Source: Niallia sp. XMNu-256 (GTDB taxonomy: Bacteria > Bacillota > Bacilli > Bacillales > Cytobacillaceae). From it: 64,000 nucleotides of DNA. Within the stretch, counting starts at the first letter, position 1; the number at the start of each line of letters is the position of its first letter. The stretch covers positions 2,334,501-2,398,500 of the forward strand of contig NZ_CP137636.1 of assembly GCF_036670015.1 (NCBI RefSeq). The letters are read 5' to 3'. The notes beneath the pieces are model-generated. The model searched no databases and was not told the DNA's origin. It saw only the letters and a program-made list of their open reading frames with translations. The position numbers were made by a program, and so were the translations under genes. This document shows positions 18,194-25,715 of this stretch, piece after piece.

Positions 18194-18991
18194 CTACTCA
18201 TATATGATGATATGGAAATCTTTTTGAATTTCATCGATTTGTCGATATGGTTCATCAATGGCCAACAGTTTTCGAATGACTTTATGGGCTGTCGCAGATA
18301 GACTCAATTCTTCCTCCCAGCTCTTTTCTCTTTTTCCTTGTTCCGGATCATAAGAGGAATATAATAAAAACAGGATAAAATGACCTAATGCATAATAATC
18401 ACTTATTGGTGCTACTGCTCTTTTTATATGATTAACATGTATCGGTTTAGTCAGATGATTAGAAAATCGGCGTGCAAGTCCAAAGTCAATCAACCGGATT
18501 TGCTCCCCGTCCAATAAAACATTCGGGATACGTATATCCCGATGAACGATCCCCTTTGCATGAAGCCACTTAATAATCTGTAGTAATTCATTCCCTATTT
18601 GAAATGATTGCTTCTCAGAATAAACTTGTTCTTCGTCGAAGATTAATTGTTCAAACGTTTTTCCCTTTACATACTCCATAGTAAAATAAGGAATTTGATT
18701 ATGTGCTCCATTGTCAAAAAAGGCGGGAAAATAAGGGTGATGCAACCTCTTTAATAAGGACTGTTCCGCTTGAAAGGACAATCTCCCAGATTGAAATATC
18801 CGTTTATGTATTCTCAGACTTTTCAATACGACATATTGTTGTATTTTCCGATCAAGCACAAGATAGCTATTTCCATAGCTACCTCTGCCAAGAAATTCAA
18901 TGACCTCAAAACGATGATCAATTAAACTCCCATTTTGAAAAGGTTTTTCTATGATATTTGCTGTAGTGTAGAGTATCTCTTTTATAATCAT
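18194..18991 (-). CDS. Serine/threonine protein kinase (YbdM-like)
   Basis: A 265-residue soluble eukaryotic-type kinase. Motifs run in order: glycine loop LGRGSYGNSYLV (about 34-45), ATP-binding lysine in VVLKSL, catalytic loop HRDIRIPNVLL and metal-binding DFGLARR. The catalytic-loop RDIRIPN departs from the usual RDLKPxN but keeps Asp and Asn. No membrane helix or PASTA repeats. It is directly upstream of spo0M, and Spo0M is a possible substrate by context only. Confidence 0.85.
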   Translation of the reverse strand: MIIKEILYTTANIIEKPFQNGSLIDHRFEVIEFLGRGSYGNSYLVLDRKIQQYVVLKSLRIHKRIFQSGRLSFQAEQSLLKRLHHPYFPAFFDNGAHNQIPYFTMEYVKGKTFEQLIFDEEQVYSEKQSFQIGNELLQIIKWLHAKGIVHRDIRIPNVLLDGEQIRLIDFGLARRFSNHLTKPIHVNHIKRAVAPISDYYALGHFILFLLYSSYDPEQGKREKSWEEELSLSATAHKVIRKLLAIDEPYRQIDEIQKDFHIIIYE

Positions 18992-19005
18992 GATAACACC
19001 ATTAT

Positions 19006-19194
19006 TTAACTACTAAAAAAACTGCTCCTGCTTGAGAAAAAGCCACTGCTTTTACGTCTTTTTTTATAATAACCATGTCCCATATGCGAATGTTTCTTAT
19101 GGCTATAACGTTTGTAATCACTTGAACTTCTTTTTCCGTAATAAGGTTTTTTGGATGATTGATTCATCAAAGACTTAATGATTTTCTTGAACAT
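19006..19194 (-). CDS. Small Ser/Lys/His/Tyr-rich protein
   Basis: A 62-residue, very basic, low-complexity protein (YSHKKHSHMGHGYYKKRRKSS) ending in Ser/Phe-rich FFSSRSSFFSS. An AGGTACTG-type site precedes the ATG. It lies 14 bases before the kinase gene, so it is the first gene of a three-gene unit with spo0M. Composition suggests a spore surface or nucleic-acid-binding peptide, but no family is recognised. Confidence 0.6.
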   Translation of the reverse strand: MFKKIIKSLMNQSSKKPYYGKRSSSDYKRYSHKKHSHMGHGYYKKRRKSSGFFSSRSSFFSS

Positions 19195-19278
19195 ACAGTA
19201 CCTCCCAAAATCAATTTATCCTTTATACGAATGAAGTTTGGATTTCGTTTCACATTTTTATAAAGAATAAAAAAAATA

Positions 19279-19305
19279 AAAAATGACGGGATGCTCCGTC
19301 ATTTT
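19279..19305 (-). terminator. Terminator downstream of yozD
   Basis: AAAATGACGG and CCGTCATTTT pair around a short loop, followed by a T-rich run on the minus strand. Confidence 0.85.
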
Positions 19306-19381
19306 GTGTAAATCTATTTTAGAGATCGCGAAATAGTGCCTTTTGCAGCTGCTTCTCGACCTAAATCCTTTTCCTTTTAAA

Positions 19382-19555
19382 TTATTCTTCAGATATTTCT
19401 TCATCAATAATACATTTTTCTAATAAATAATCAAATGTAATATCTGCGAGGTCATCCACTTCGTCCTCTGATGGAATATAGCCTCTCTTTAACAACTCTT
19501 GAAAGAAAAACTCTGCAATTTCATCGGTATCAATTATGACCTCAATTTCTCTCAC
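19382..19555 (-). CDS. yozD: YozD-like protein
   Basis: A 57-residue acidic protein with VIIDTDEIAEFFFQELLKRG and YIPSEDEVDDLADITFDYLL, matching B. subtilis YozD. The start is the GTG at 19555, eight bases after AAAGGGGG; a longer frame to 19633 lacks a site. Conserved in Bacillus, function unknown. Gene order yodL...yozD-yodN-yozE is kept. Confidence 0.82.
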   Translation of the reverse strand: MREIEVIIDTDEIAEFFFQELLKRGYIPSEDEVDDLADITFDYLLEKCIIDEEISEE

Positions 19556-19691
19556 AGCGTCGCCCCCTTTTACTAGAAAGTGTATGAGCTCTAGATCACG
19601 AATATTCCGAAAATTATTTTTATTAAGAGTCATGTTTATAGGGGACGAGCATACATTGGAATATCAATACTTATTGGAGGGGAAAATACAG

Positions 19692-19862
19692 ATGACAAAG
19701 GGATTATATATACTTGAGAGAATTAAAAATGACGTAAACAATGATGATAGTTTAATCCTTTCCTATTTTGATAAGCTTCTACAAACCCATTTTAAATTAG
19801 CAATTCTAATTGGAGTTCCTTTATTCATCTATTTGGTTATGGCAAGCCATACTTTGGGGTAA
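19692..19862 (+). CDS. Small single-helix membrane protein
   Basis: A 56-residue protein with a polar N-terminal half (MTKGLYILERIKNDVNNDD) and one C-terminal membrane helix (KLAILIGVPLFIYLVMA). The ATG at 19692 has a strong TTGGAGGGG leader. It is divergent from yozD and convergent with yodN. No family recognised. Confidence 0.65.
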   Translation: MTKGLYILERIKNDVNNDDSLILSYFDKLLQTHFKLAILIGVPLFIYLVMASHTLG

Positions 19863-19868
19863 TCGATA

Positions 19869-20555
19869 TTAAGAGGATTTCTTATCGTTTTCGGTTAACT
19901 TCTTCAACTCTTGAATGACGGCCTTCATAACCTGTACATATTCTTCATCATTAAACCATTCATAAAGGTAACGATAATCATTATAAATGTCTAAGAGACG
20001 GTTGATTTTTTCCTGTTTTTTATGACCATCATCAGTGCCATTTGGGTCTTTTTTCTCTAATGAAAGGGGTAGCTCTTTCGTTTCTTGCCCATGATTTTTA
20101 ATCATATAAAGAAGACCCAATTTCTTCATAAAGGCTTCTGCATGATCAACATCCGCTACTAGGCTCAAATCTCCCTCGCTGGCTTCCATCCATTCCCCAT
20201 CACCAATTCGGGCTAGTTCATAAACAATATCTTCCCAAGAGCTTTCTTTATAACGCCATATTTCAGTGCGAAAACCGATAATTTTAAAAAAATCATTTTT
20301 ATGTCCTGTTACTTGCACGATATCGCCAATCAGATATTTATATTCAATATCAATATGTTCCTTTTCTAAAATTTCTCCTTCAAACTCTGACATTAACATT
20401 AAACTTTCCTCTTTATATAACTCTTCGCTGCGATTAATTTCGTATACGTAGGTGCCATCGAGCCATTGTACTTTTGTTACCTTTCCAACGGTCCCATAAA
20501 TGGTGACGACCACAGTATCGCCTATTTGAAATTTTGCTTTTCTTCTTCTTCCCAT
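19869..20555 (-). CDS. yodN: YodN-like protein
   Basis: A 228-residue soluble protein. The N-terminal part has two KOW/SH3-like segments (FQIGDTVVVTIYGTVGKVTKVQWLDG and YLIGDIVQVTGHKNDFFKI, each in shorter pieces); the C-terminal third is helical and charged. Size and position equal B. subtilis YodN. The ATG at 20555 has AAGGAGAGGAATGAT upstream and is preferred over 20579. Function unknown. Confidence 0.82.
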   Translation of the reverse strand: MGRRRKAKFQIGDTVVVTIYGTVGKVTKVQWLDGTYVYEINRSEELYKEESLMLMSEFEGEILEKEHIDIEYKYLIGDIVQVTGHKNDFFKIIGFRTEIWRYKESSWEDIVYELARIGDGEWMEASEGDLSLVADVDHAEAFMKKLGLLYMIKNHGQETKELPLSLEKKDPNGTDDGHKKQEKINRLLDIYNDYRYLYEWFNDEEYVQVMKAVIQELKKLTENDKKSS

Positions 20556-20709
20556 ATCATTCCTCTCCTTATAAATCAAGCCGTAGAGTGTGGTTAAAAT
20601 AGTATATGCACCTTAACCGCGATATGGAAATATTCTTGAACATTTTCTAAAAAAAATGAGGCATGTGGTTAAATGTTCACCCCATTCCTCCAATAGTGTT
20701 ACTCGTATG

Positions 20710-20931
20710 CTATGATTTATGGATCAAATAAAGTTCCCAAGCCTCATCAAAAATTCTCATATTATTTAAGTACGTTCCATTTAACTCTAAATAGGAGCTG
20801 ATTTGATGATAATCAGATGATGTTTTTGGAAAACTATGGTCATGATAAGCCTCGTTGGCAAATACATGAATTTCATCATTTGGCTTTGGATGACGGTACC
20901 TCATTAAAAAATGATAAAAGGATTCAGCCAT
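20710..20931 (-). CDS. yozE: YozE SAM-like domain protein
   Basis: A 73-residue helical protein of the YozE SAM-like family, starting MAESFYHFLMRYRHPKPNDE and containing the invariant AYHDHSFPKTSSDYHQISSY. The ATG at 20931 follows AAAGGAGCG. The family is small and Firmicute-specific with unknown function. It is the gene downstream of the HesB-like candidate on the same strand. Confidence 0.9.
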   Translation of the reverse strand: MAESFYHFLMRYRHPKPNDEIHVFANEAYHDHSFPKTSSDYHQISSYLELNGTYLNNMRIFDEAWELYLIHKS

Positions 20932-21165
20932 AAAAAAAACGCTCCTTTCAATTAACCTCATAATTTTTTTACTATAAAGCAAATCCCTCCCTTCGTCCAC
21001 TGCTTGTGTTTAAAAAATTAATGGGAAAAGAAGCCATTCAATCTCTTGATGGTGATTGTGCTTTATAATCAAGGTAATTTTCTCTAAGCAGATTGAATAT
21101 TTTCATCAAATCTACTTAAGTGATCGTTGAGGCAAATATCTTCATACCAATTAAACCAGTTTCCT

Positions 21166-21453
21166 TTAAACCCGTAACACTTTAAATTGCCCGTCTCCCA
21201 ATAAAGTTTTAACAAAATCTATTTTGACTTGATTAAAATAAACTTTGTCTTTTTCATTAACTAAAAACCAAATTCCATCATGTTCTGTAATCTCATCATT
21301 TTCTAAAGCCGACTCTACCAGAGTAAGGCGAAGTTGCGGCCCTCCTCAACCAATCCTCATTGATAAACGGATTAGAGGTTTTTCGTCTTGATCAATAAGG
21401 TCTTGTATTTCTGTAGCAATCTTATCCATTGCAGCCTGTGTAATTTTTATCAT
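21166..21453 (-). CDS. HesB/IscA-like protein with in-frame TGA (candidate selenoprotein)
   Basis: Reading from ATG 21453 (GGGGGAA site) gives 95 codons ending FKVLRV-stop, interrupted only by TGA at codon 36 (21346-21348). The context is LSMRIG-TGA-GGPQLRLTL. In the HesB-related selenoprotein family the conserved cysteine of GCGGP is selenocysteine in several members, so the TGA is exactly where Sec is expected. Downstream residues (ENDEITEHDGIWFLVNEKD) stay family-like with no further stop. A SECIS-like hairpin follows the TGA. The alternative is a Cys codon mutated to TGA, making a pseudogene. It is 64 bases after a CstR-like repressor and probably shares its promoter. Role inferred: thiol/iron-sulfur chemistry. 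Confidence 0.7.
21308..21340 (-). promoter_or_regulatory. SECIS-like hairpin after the TGA codon
   Basis: GCCG (nt 6-9 after the TGA) pairs with CGGC (nt 35-38), and ACTCT with AGAGT around a GGT loop. The first loop G is 27 bases after the TGA, inside the distance reported for bacterial SECIS elements, whose loop has a conserved early G. The 12-base one-sided bulge is large. Hand-folded. Confidence 0.45.
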
Positions 21454-21517
21454 AACTTATTCCCCCAGAATTTTGTTAACTTTTTTGTTTATTAATTGTT
21501 GATTTTATATGAAATAT

Positions 21518-21781
21518 TTATCGACTTTTTACTAATAAGTTAACAGCTTCCTTTACTAACTCTTCTGCACTCTGATCCCCTTGTTCAGTTGCTTTTTGAA
21601 CACACTCTACTAAATTAGAACTAACAATTACACCGATTGTCCGATCAATGGCTGTTCTAGTTGCAGATAACTGGGTAATCACTTCCTTACAATCTTTATT
21701 TTCCTCCATCATTTTTAAAATTCCTCTTAACTGACCTTCAATTCGTTTTACTCTATTTTTCATTTGATTGTTATATTCCAC
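21518..21781 (-). CDS. CsoR/CstR-family sulfur or metal-responsive repressor
   Basis: An 87-residue all-helical repressor (MKNRVKRIEGQLRGILKMMEE start). Two cysteines are at conserved positions (NKDCKEVI and LVECVQ), but the histidine that completes the copper site of CsoR is absent (SSNLVEC instead of HHLRHC-type), which points to the CstR subgroup that senses persulfides. The start is GTG at 21781 after GGAGG. A matching palindromic operator overlaps its own promoter. It leads into the HesB-like gene. Confidence 0.85.
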   Translation of the reverse strand: MEYNNQMKNRVKRIEGQLRGILKMMEENKDCKEVITQLSATRTAIDRTIGVIVSSNLVECVQKATEQGDQSAEELVKEAVNLLVKSR

Positions 21782-21832
21782 TAGGCATCCTCCATTACAT
21801 AAATTTCTATTAAAAAAGAAAATATACGAATT

Positions 21833-21861
21833 ATAATATACCCTTGCAGGTATAAAGTCAA
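21833..21861 (-). promoter_or_regulatory. Promoter of the cstR-hesB unit
   Basis: TTGACT (21856-21861) and TATTAT (21833-21838) with a 17-base spacer on the minus strand, 52 bases before the GTG start. Confidence 0.75.
21837..21854. promoter_or_regulatory. CsoR/CstR-type operator
   Basis: TATACC-CTTGCA-GGTATA is an inverted repeat of the ATACCC/GGGTAT kind bound by CsoR/CstR proteins; it fills the promoter spacer, so binding would block transcription of the repressor and the HesB-like gene. Confidence 0.65.
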
Positions 21862-22274
21862 TAAATCAAAAACATGATTCACGACAAAAAATAGAATATC
21901 CAATTTAGGAGTAACTTGGGTGCATTTGAGTTTAGGCATACTTACAAATTAACTCATAAATTAGGATACTCCCTCTTGCCTCCATTGCTAAATCGGCAGT
22001 TATAGCCCATTTATTTTCTGGTCTGACTCCTAATAAAGAATCGCCATTTCGGCTCTTTCTCATTTCCATCTGAGAGAACCTCTTTCCTTTCTTGAGAGGC
22101 ATAGAATTATTCCCCTTTTTTCATGGATACTCCTTTTTCTTTTAATTGGAGTCTAAAAATGATAGCCATTTCAAAATCAATTGGAGCCACTATTTGATTA
22201 GCCATTAATGCATACCATAGAGCTCGATACAACGAATACGTATGATTAATATATCTAGAAGGAAAGAGGACTCT
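21862..22274 (-). pseudogene. Coding-like relics upstream of the cstR-like gene
   Basis: No intact gene. On the minus strand two stop-bounded frames look protein-like: about 22280-22115 (contains HTYSLYRALWYALMANQIV and ends KKGE) and about 22106-21936 (starts MPLKKGKRF, contains GVRPENKWAITADLAMEARG). The second has an overlapping ATG but the first has no start. I cannot name either; they may be one decayed gene or chance frames. Confidence 0.3.
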
Positions 22275-22318
22275 CTAAAAAAGAGCAAAGCCAGGGTCAC
22301 ATTATGTGCCTGGCTCTG
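22275..22318 (-). terminator. Terminator after yokU
   Basis: AGCCAGG and CCTGGCT pair around a 13-base region, followed on the minus strand by TTTGCTCTTTTTT. It is one of the GCCAGGC-type palindromes of this window. Confidence 0.8.
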
Positions 22319-22339
22319 TGCAGAAGATTATTCTACTGC

Positions 22340-22618
22340 TTATAAATAAAAGTCAAAGTAATTCCTTTTCAATAGTTTCGGGATCTTCATTAACTCTCGA
22401 TACGTTATTGACTTTGTTACAATTTTGGTATCAATTAAAAAAAGTTGGTTTTCAATCTCTTTTACAATTGAATCAGTTTGGTAATTAATATTGCAGTCTT
22501 GACATATGAATGTAGGTGTTTCTTTTATTTCAATTGCCCGTGTTCCATCCGGCAATTCCCAGTACACAGTGTCTGTACTTAAGACAACATTTTCACTGTT
22601 ACACCACTGGCATCTCAT
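22340..22618 (-). CDS. yokU: YokU, small zinc-finger protein
   Basis: A 92-residue protein with two CxxC pairs, MRCQWC at the start and FICQDC near residue 40, the YgiT-type zinc-finger layout. Its ATG overlaps the kamA stop (ATGA), so it is translationally coupled to kamA as in B. subtilis yokU-kamA. Possible regulatory or accessory role for lysine metabolism, not known. Confidence 0.85.
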   Translation of the reverse strand: MRCQWCNSENVVLSTDTVYWELPDGTRAIEIKETPTFICQDCNINYQTDSIVKEIENQLFLIDTKIVTKSITYRELMKIPKLLKRNYFDFYL

Positions 22619-24054
22619 TGTTGTCCCTCCTTTTGATCATCGTTGGACACATTGGATTCTAGTGCTGTTTCTTTTTTTACTTGTGCTTGAAATTTTTTCT
22701 CTTTTAATTGGTCTCGTTTTTCTCGTTTATTTTTTAATGTTTGATGGTCTGGATTTTCTTGGTATGATTTTCGCCGATTAAGCCGTGTTAATCCTTCTGG
22801 AATAAGATTGAAATGATGATCGTTCATTAAACCTGCTACTCCGGCCGTGGATTGTTTTTCTCCCATATTCTGATAAACTTGTTTGAAATAGTCTTCTGCA
22901 CGTCCTGGAATATAATTTTCTGGTTCCGGATAAGTTGTGATGACTCCTTCGAAATTGCGCAACACAACTTTACCTGGACTTTGTGAAATAAGGTAATTTG
23001 GCTGGAGTGCAATTTTTCCGCCGCCGCCTGGAGCATCGACGACAAAGGTTGGCACCGCATATCCACTTGTATGCCCGCGCAATCCTTCGATTATTTCAAG
23101 ACCTTTTGAAACAGGCGCTCTAAAATGGCTAATACCTTCAGACAAATCGCATTGATAAATATAATAAGGTCGGACGCGAATTTTAACGAGGTCATGCATT
23201 AATTTTTTCATAATCGGAACGCTGTCATTGATTCCCGCTAAAATCACGGATTGATTCCCAACTGGTACGCCTGCATTTGCCAGCATTTCACACGCCCTTT
23301 TTGAATCCTCGGTAATTTCAATCGACGTATTAAAATGAGTGTTTAGCCACACAGGATGATATTTTTTTAATATATTACAGAGGTTTTCGGTAATTCTTTG
23401 TGGAAATACAACTGGGGCCCTCGTTCCAATTCGGATAATTTCAACATGGTCAATCGCTCGAAGATTTTTTAAAATGTATTCTAAGATTTGGTCGTTAATC
23501 AACAGTCCATCCCCTCCTGAAATAAGGACATCACGGACGACAGGGGTTTGGCGAATATAATCAATAGCAGCATCTAATTGTTTCTTCGGAACCCCCATGC
23601 CAATTTGACCGGAGAAACGCCGTCTCGTACAATAGCGGCAATACATCGAACATTGATTGGTGACTAACAAAAGGACCCGGTCCGGATAACGATGAGTGAG
23701 ACCTAGAACAGGTGAATCCTCATCTTCATAAAGCGGATCCTCCAGATCATATTTTGTTTTATAGATTTCTTTTGAAATGGGAACCGATTGCATACGAATC
23801 GGACAGCGTGGATCATCAGAATTCATAAGTGAAGCATAGTACGGAGTAATATTTAATGGAATTGTTTTCGTTGAAATACGTACTCCTTCCTCTTCGTCTG
23901 AAGTTAAGTTAATGACCTTTTTTAAGTCCTCTAATGTTCTAATTGTATTTGTTAACTGCCAAATCCAGTCATTCCACTGCTCTTCTGTTACATCCTTCCA
24001 TAGTTCAATATCTTTCCAGTGTCTATTTGGTTTATATAAAAATGGTTTCACCAT
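22615..24054 (-). CDS. kamA: Lysine 2,3-aminomutase
   Basis: Radical SAM, PLP-dependent enzyme that converts L-lysine to L-beta-lysine. The 479-residue protein has the cluster motif CSMYCRYCTRRRFSG, the SGGDGLL-type SAM-binding stretch and the C-terminal PLP-lysine region APGGGGKIALQPNY. The C-terminus is an extra charged tail (about 430-479). It is transcribed from a sigma-54 promoter (24095-24111) next to the activator gene kamR, and probably also by read-through from the sigma-E operon. ATG at 24054 has a GAGGGGG site. Confidence 0.96.
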   Translation of the reverse strand: MVKPFLYKPNRHWKDIELWKDVTEEQWNDWIWQLTNTIRTLEDLKKVINLTSDEEEGVRISTKTIPLNITPYYASLMNSDDPRCPIRMQSVPISKEIYKTKYDLEDPLYEDEDSPVLGLTHRYPDRVLLLVTNQCSMYCRYCTRRRFSGQIGMGVPKKQLDAAIDYIRQTPVVRDVLISGGDGLLINDQILEYILKNLRAIDHVEIIRIGTRAPVVFPQRITENLCNILKKYHPVWLNTHFNTSIEITEDSKRACEMLANAGVPVGNQSVILAGINDSVPIMKKLMHDLVKIRVRPYYIYQCDLSEGISHFRAPVSKGLEIIEGLRGHTSGYAVPTFVVDAPGGGGKIALQPNYLISQSPGKVVLRNFEGVITTYPEPENYIPGRAEDYFKQVYQNMGEKQSTAGVAGLMNDHHFNLIPEGLTRLNRRKSYQENPDHQTLKNKREKRDQLKEKKFQAQVKKETALESNVSNDDQKEGQQ

Positions 24055-24094
24055 GATTCCCCCTCATTTTACATTGGCATCTCTAATGATATAC

Positions 24095-24111
24095 ATGCAA
24101 TTTTCATGCCA
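24095..24111 (-). promoter_or_regulatory. Sigma-54 promoter of kamA (-24/-12)
   Basis: TGGCATGAAAATTGCAT on the minus strand matches TGGCAC-N5-TTGCW with GG and GC ten bases apart, 41 bases before the kamA ATG and downstream of a sigma-54 activator gene. Confidence 0.88.
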
Positions 24112-24153
24112 TAGCAACAAAAAGAAGGAATCACGTCTTTCATATGGGATAAA

Positions 24154-24225
24154 CGCCATTTTTGAGGTTGAATGTCATTTTCATGGAGATATGCGCCATT
24201 TTCGAAGACTAATTCACCATTTTTC
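24154..24225 (-). promoter_or_regulatory. Four-repeat enhancer array for the kamA sigma-54 promoter
   Basis: Four direct copies of an AAAATGGCG-like motif (plus strand CCATTTT or TCATTTT at 24156, 24175, 24196 and 24217) are spaced 19, 21 and 21 bases, about two helical turns, and lie about 50-110 bases upstream of the -24 element. This is the expected place for activator (KamR) binding sites. Confidence 0.65.
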
Positions 24226-24226
24226 A

Positions 24227-25654
24227 TTACCTGCCATACCCTTCCCCTGCCATTTTTTCGGCATCTTGTTTCTTTAATTTGTATTGTAGGGTTTGACGAG
24301 GGACCTGCAATAGTTTAGCTGCTTGGCGGATATTTCCATTCGCCCGTTCCATCGCTTTTTCAATTAATTGATGTTCGAAATTCGTGAGATATTCTCGAAG
24401 CGATAAATCCTTTTGTAAAAAATCGGTAGACTTCTCCACCTTTTTTAATAACATAATAGGCAAGTGATTCTCTCTTAAAACTTCTTCTTCACAAATATTC
24501 ATCATATATTCAATTGTATTCTTTAATTCTCTTACGTTTCCAGGCCATGAATAAGAGTGGAAAATGCCCTGTACATGAGAATCGACCCCTTTAATCGTTT
24601 TATGAAGTTTAATATTAAAACCCTCAATAAAGTAATCAGTCAAATATTGAATGTCCTCCCTTCGTTCACGAAGCGGCGGCAATTCAAACGTGAGTACATT
24701 TAATCGATAAAAAAGATCCGACCGCATCTTTTTTTCTTCTAATGCTCTCGTAGGAGAAATATTCATCGCACCGATCACCCGAACATTGGTTGATACTGTT
24801 TTTGTACTACCTACTCTCCTCACAAGACCATCTTCTAAAACGCGAAGAAGTTTAGCTTGAAGCTCAATCGGCATCGCATGAATTTCATCTAAAAACAGAG
24901 TCCCTTCATCTGCTAATTCAAATAACCCCGGACGATCAACAGCTCCAGTAAAACTGCCTTTAACGGTACCAAATAATAAACTTTCCAAAAGCGATTCAGG
25001 AATCGCCGCACAATTCTGAGCGATAAATGGTCCTTCAGAACGGATTGAGGCATGATGAACCCCTTGTACAAATAATTCTTTCCCTGTGCCACTTTCACCA
25101 ATTACAAGCATCGGTGAGTCTGACTTAGCTAACTTCTCAGCATTTCTTTTAAGCTTAATAAAGGTAGGGTCAATTGTTTTTAAGTCTGAAAATCGGTATG
25201 ATATCGTATTTAGTATAGAAGGTTTCGGATTCTCTTTTGAAAGTTTAATTTTCCGCTGTACATCAACCAATTTTTCAGACAACATTTTTAAGCGGGTATA
25301 ATCCTTTGCGATCTCGACTGCTCCGACCAATTCTTTATCAATGAATATTGGAAGGGTTGTATTGATTGTGTCTACTTTGTCTCCATGAAGATTCACATAG
25401 GTTTGAGGTTGATTATAAATTGGTTTTTGGGACTTAATTACTTTTAATAATGTGCTAGATTGACTTGTAAGTGAAGGAAAAATGTCCAAAATAGACTTGC
25501 CTAACACCTCTTCAACCGTCAACCCATCATGTTCAGCCGCAATCGAATTGTAGAAAATGGTTTCTCCGGCTAGATTTACTGCATGAATCCCTTCATCAAT
25601 ACTTTGTAAGATCGCAGCTAACACTTCATTAGAAATCGATCCATTCTTTGACAA
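24227..25654 (-). CDS. kamR: Sigma-54-dependent activator of the kam cluster
   Basis: A 475-residue enhancer-binding protein: PAS sensor (about 5-115), AAA+ domain (about 160-395) and a C-terminal Fis-type helix-turn-helix (about 430-470, GNIRQAAKLLQVPRQTLQYKLKK). Walker A is GESGTGKE, Walker B GTLFLDEI; the sigma-54 contact loop reads GSFTGA instead of GAFTGA, a tolerated variant. The start is TTG 25654, eight bases after GGAGG; the frame extends to 25714 without a site. It sits between ablB and kamA and almost certainly activates the adjacent sigma-54 promoter. The PAS ligand is unknown, perhaps lysine-derived. Confidence 0.88.
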   Translation of the reverse strand: MSKNGSISNEVLAAILQSIDEGIHAVNLAGETIFYNSIAAEHDGLTVEEVLGKSILDIFPSLTSQSSTLLKVIKSQKPIYNQPQTYVNLHGDKVDTINTTLPIFIDKELVGAVEIAKDYTRLKMLSEKLVDVQRKIKLSKENPKPSILNTISYRFSDLKTIDPTFIKLKRNAEKLAKSDSPMLVIGESGTGKELFVQGVHHASIRSEGPFIAQNCAAIPESLLESLLFGTVKGSFTGAVDRPGLFELADEGTLFLDEIHAMPIELQAKLLRVLEDGLVRRVGSTKTVSTNVRVIGAMNISPTRALEEKKMRSDLFYRLNVLTFELPPLRERREDIQYLTDYFIEGFNIKLHKTIKGVDSHVQGIFHSYSWPGNVRELKNTIEYMMNICEEEVLRENHLPIMLLKKVEKSTDFLQKDLSLREYLTNFEHQLIEKAMERANGNIRQAAKLLQVPRQTLQYKLKKQDAEKMAGEGYGR

Positions 25655-25715
25655 TTCGTTCACCTCCAATGCACACCTGCCAAAAAACTGGCAGGGTAGA
25701 CAAATATTTGGCATG

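Noticed and set aside
23912-24277. Plus-strand frame over the kamA-kamR gap
   Set aside because: No ribosome binding site; it lies over the kamA start, the sigma-54 promoter and the enhancer repeats.
25680-25700. Sigma-54 promoter upstream of kamR (TGGCAGGTGTGCA)
   Set aside because: GG and GC are seven bases apart instead of ten; the TGGCAG belongs to a short CTGCCA/TGGCAG hairpin.
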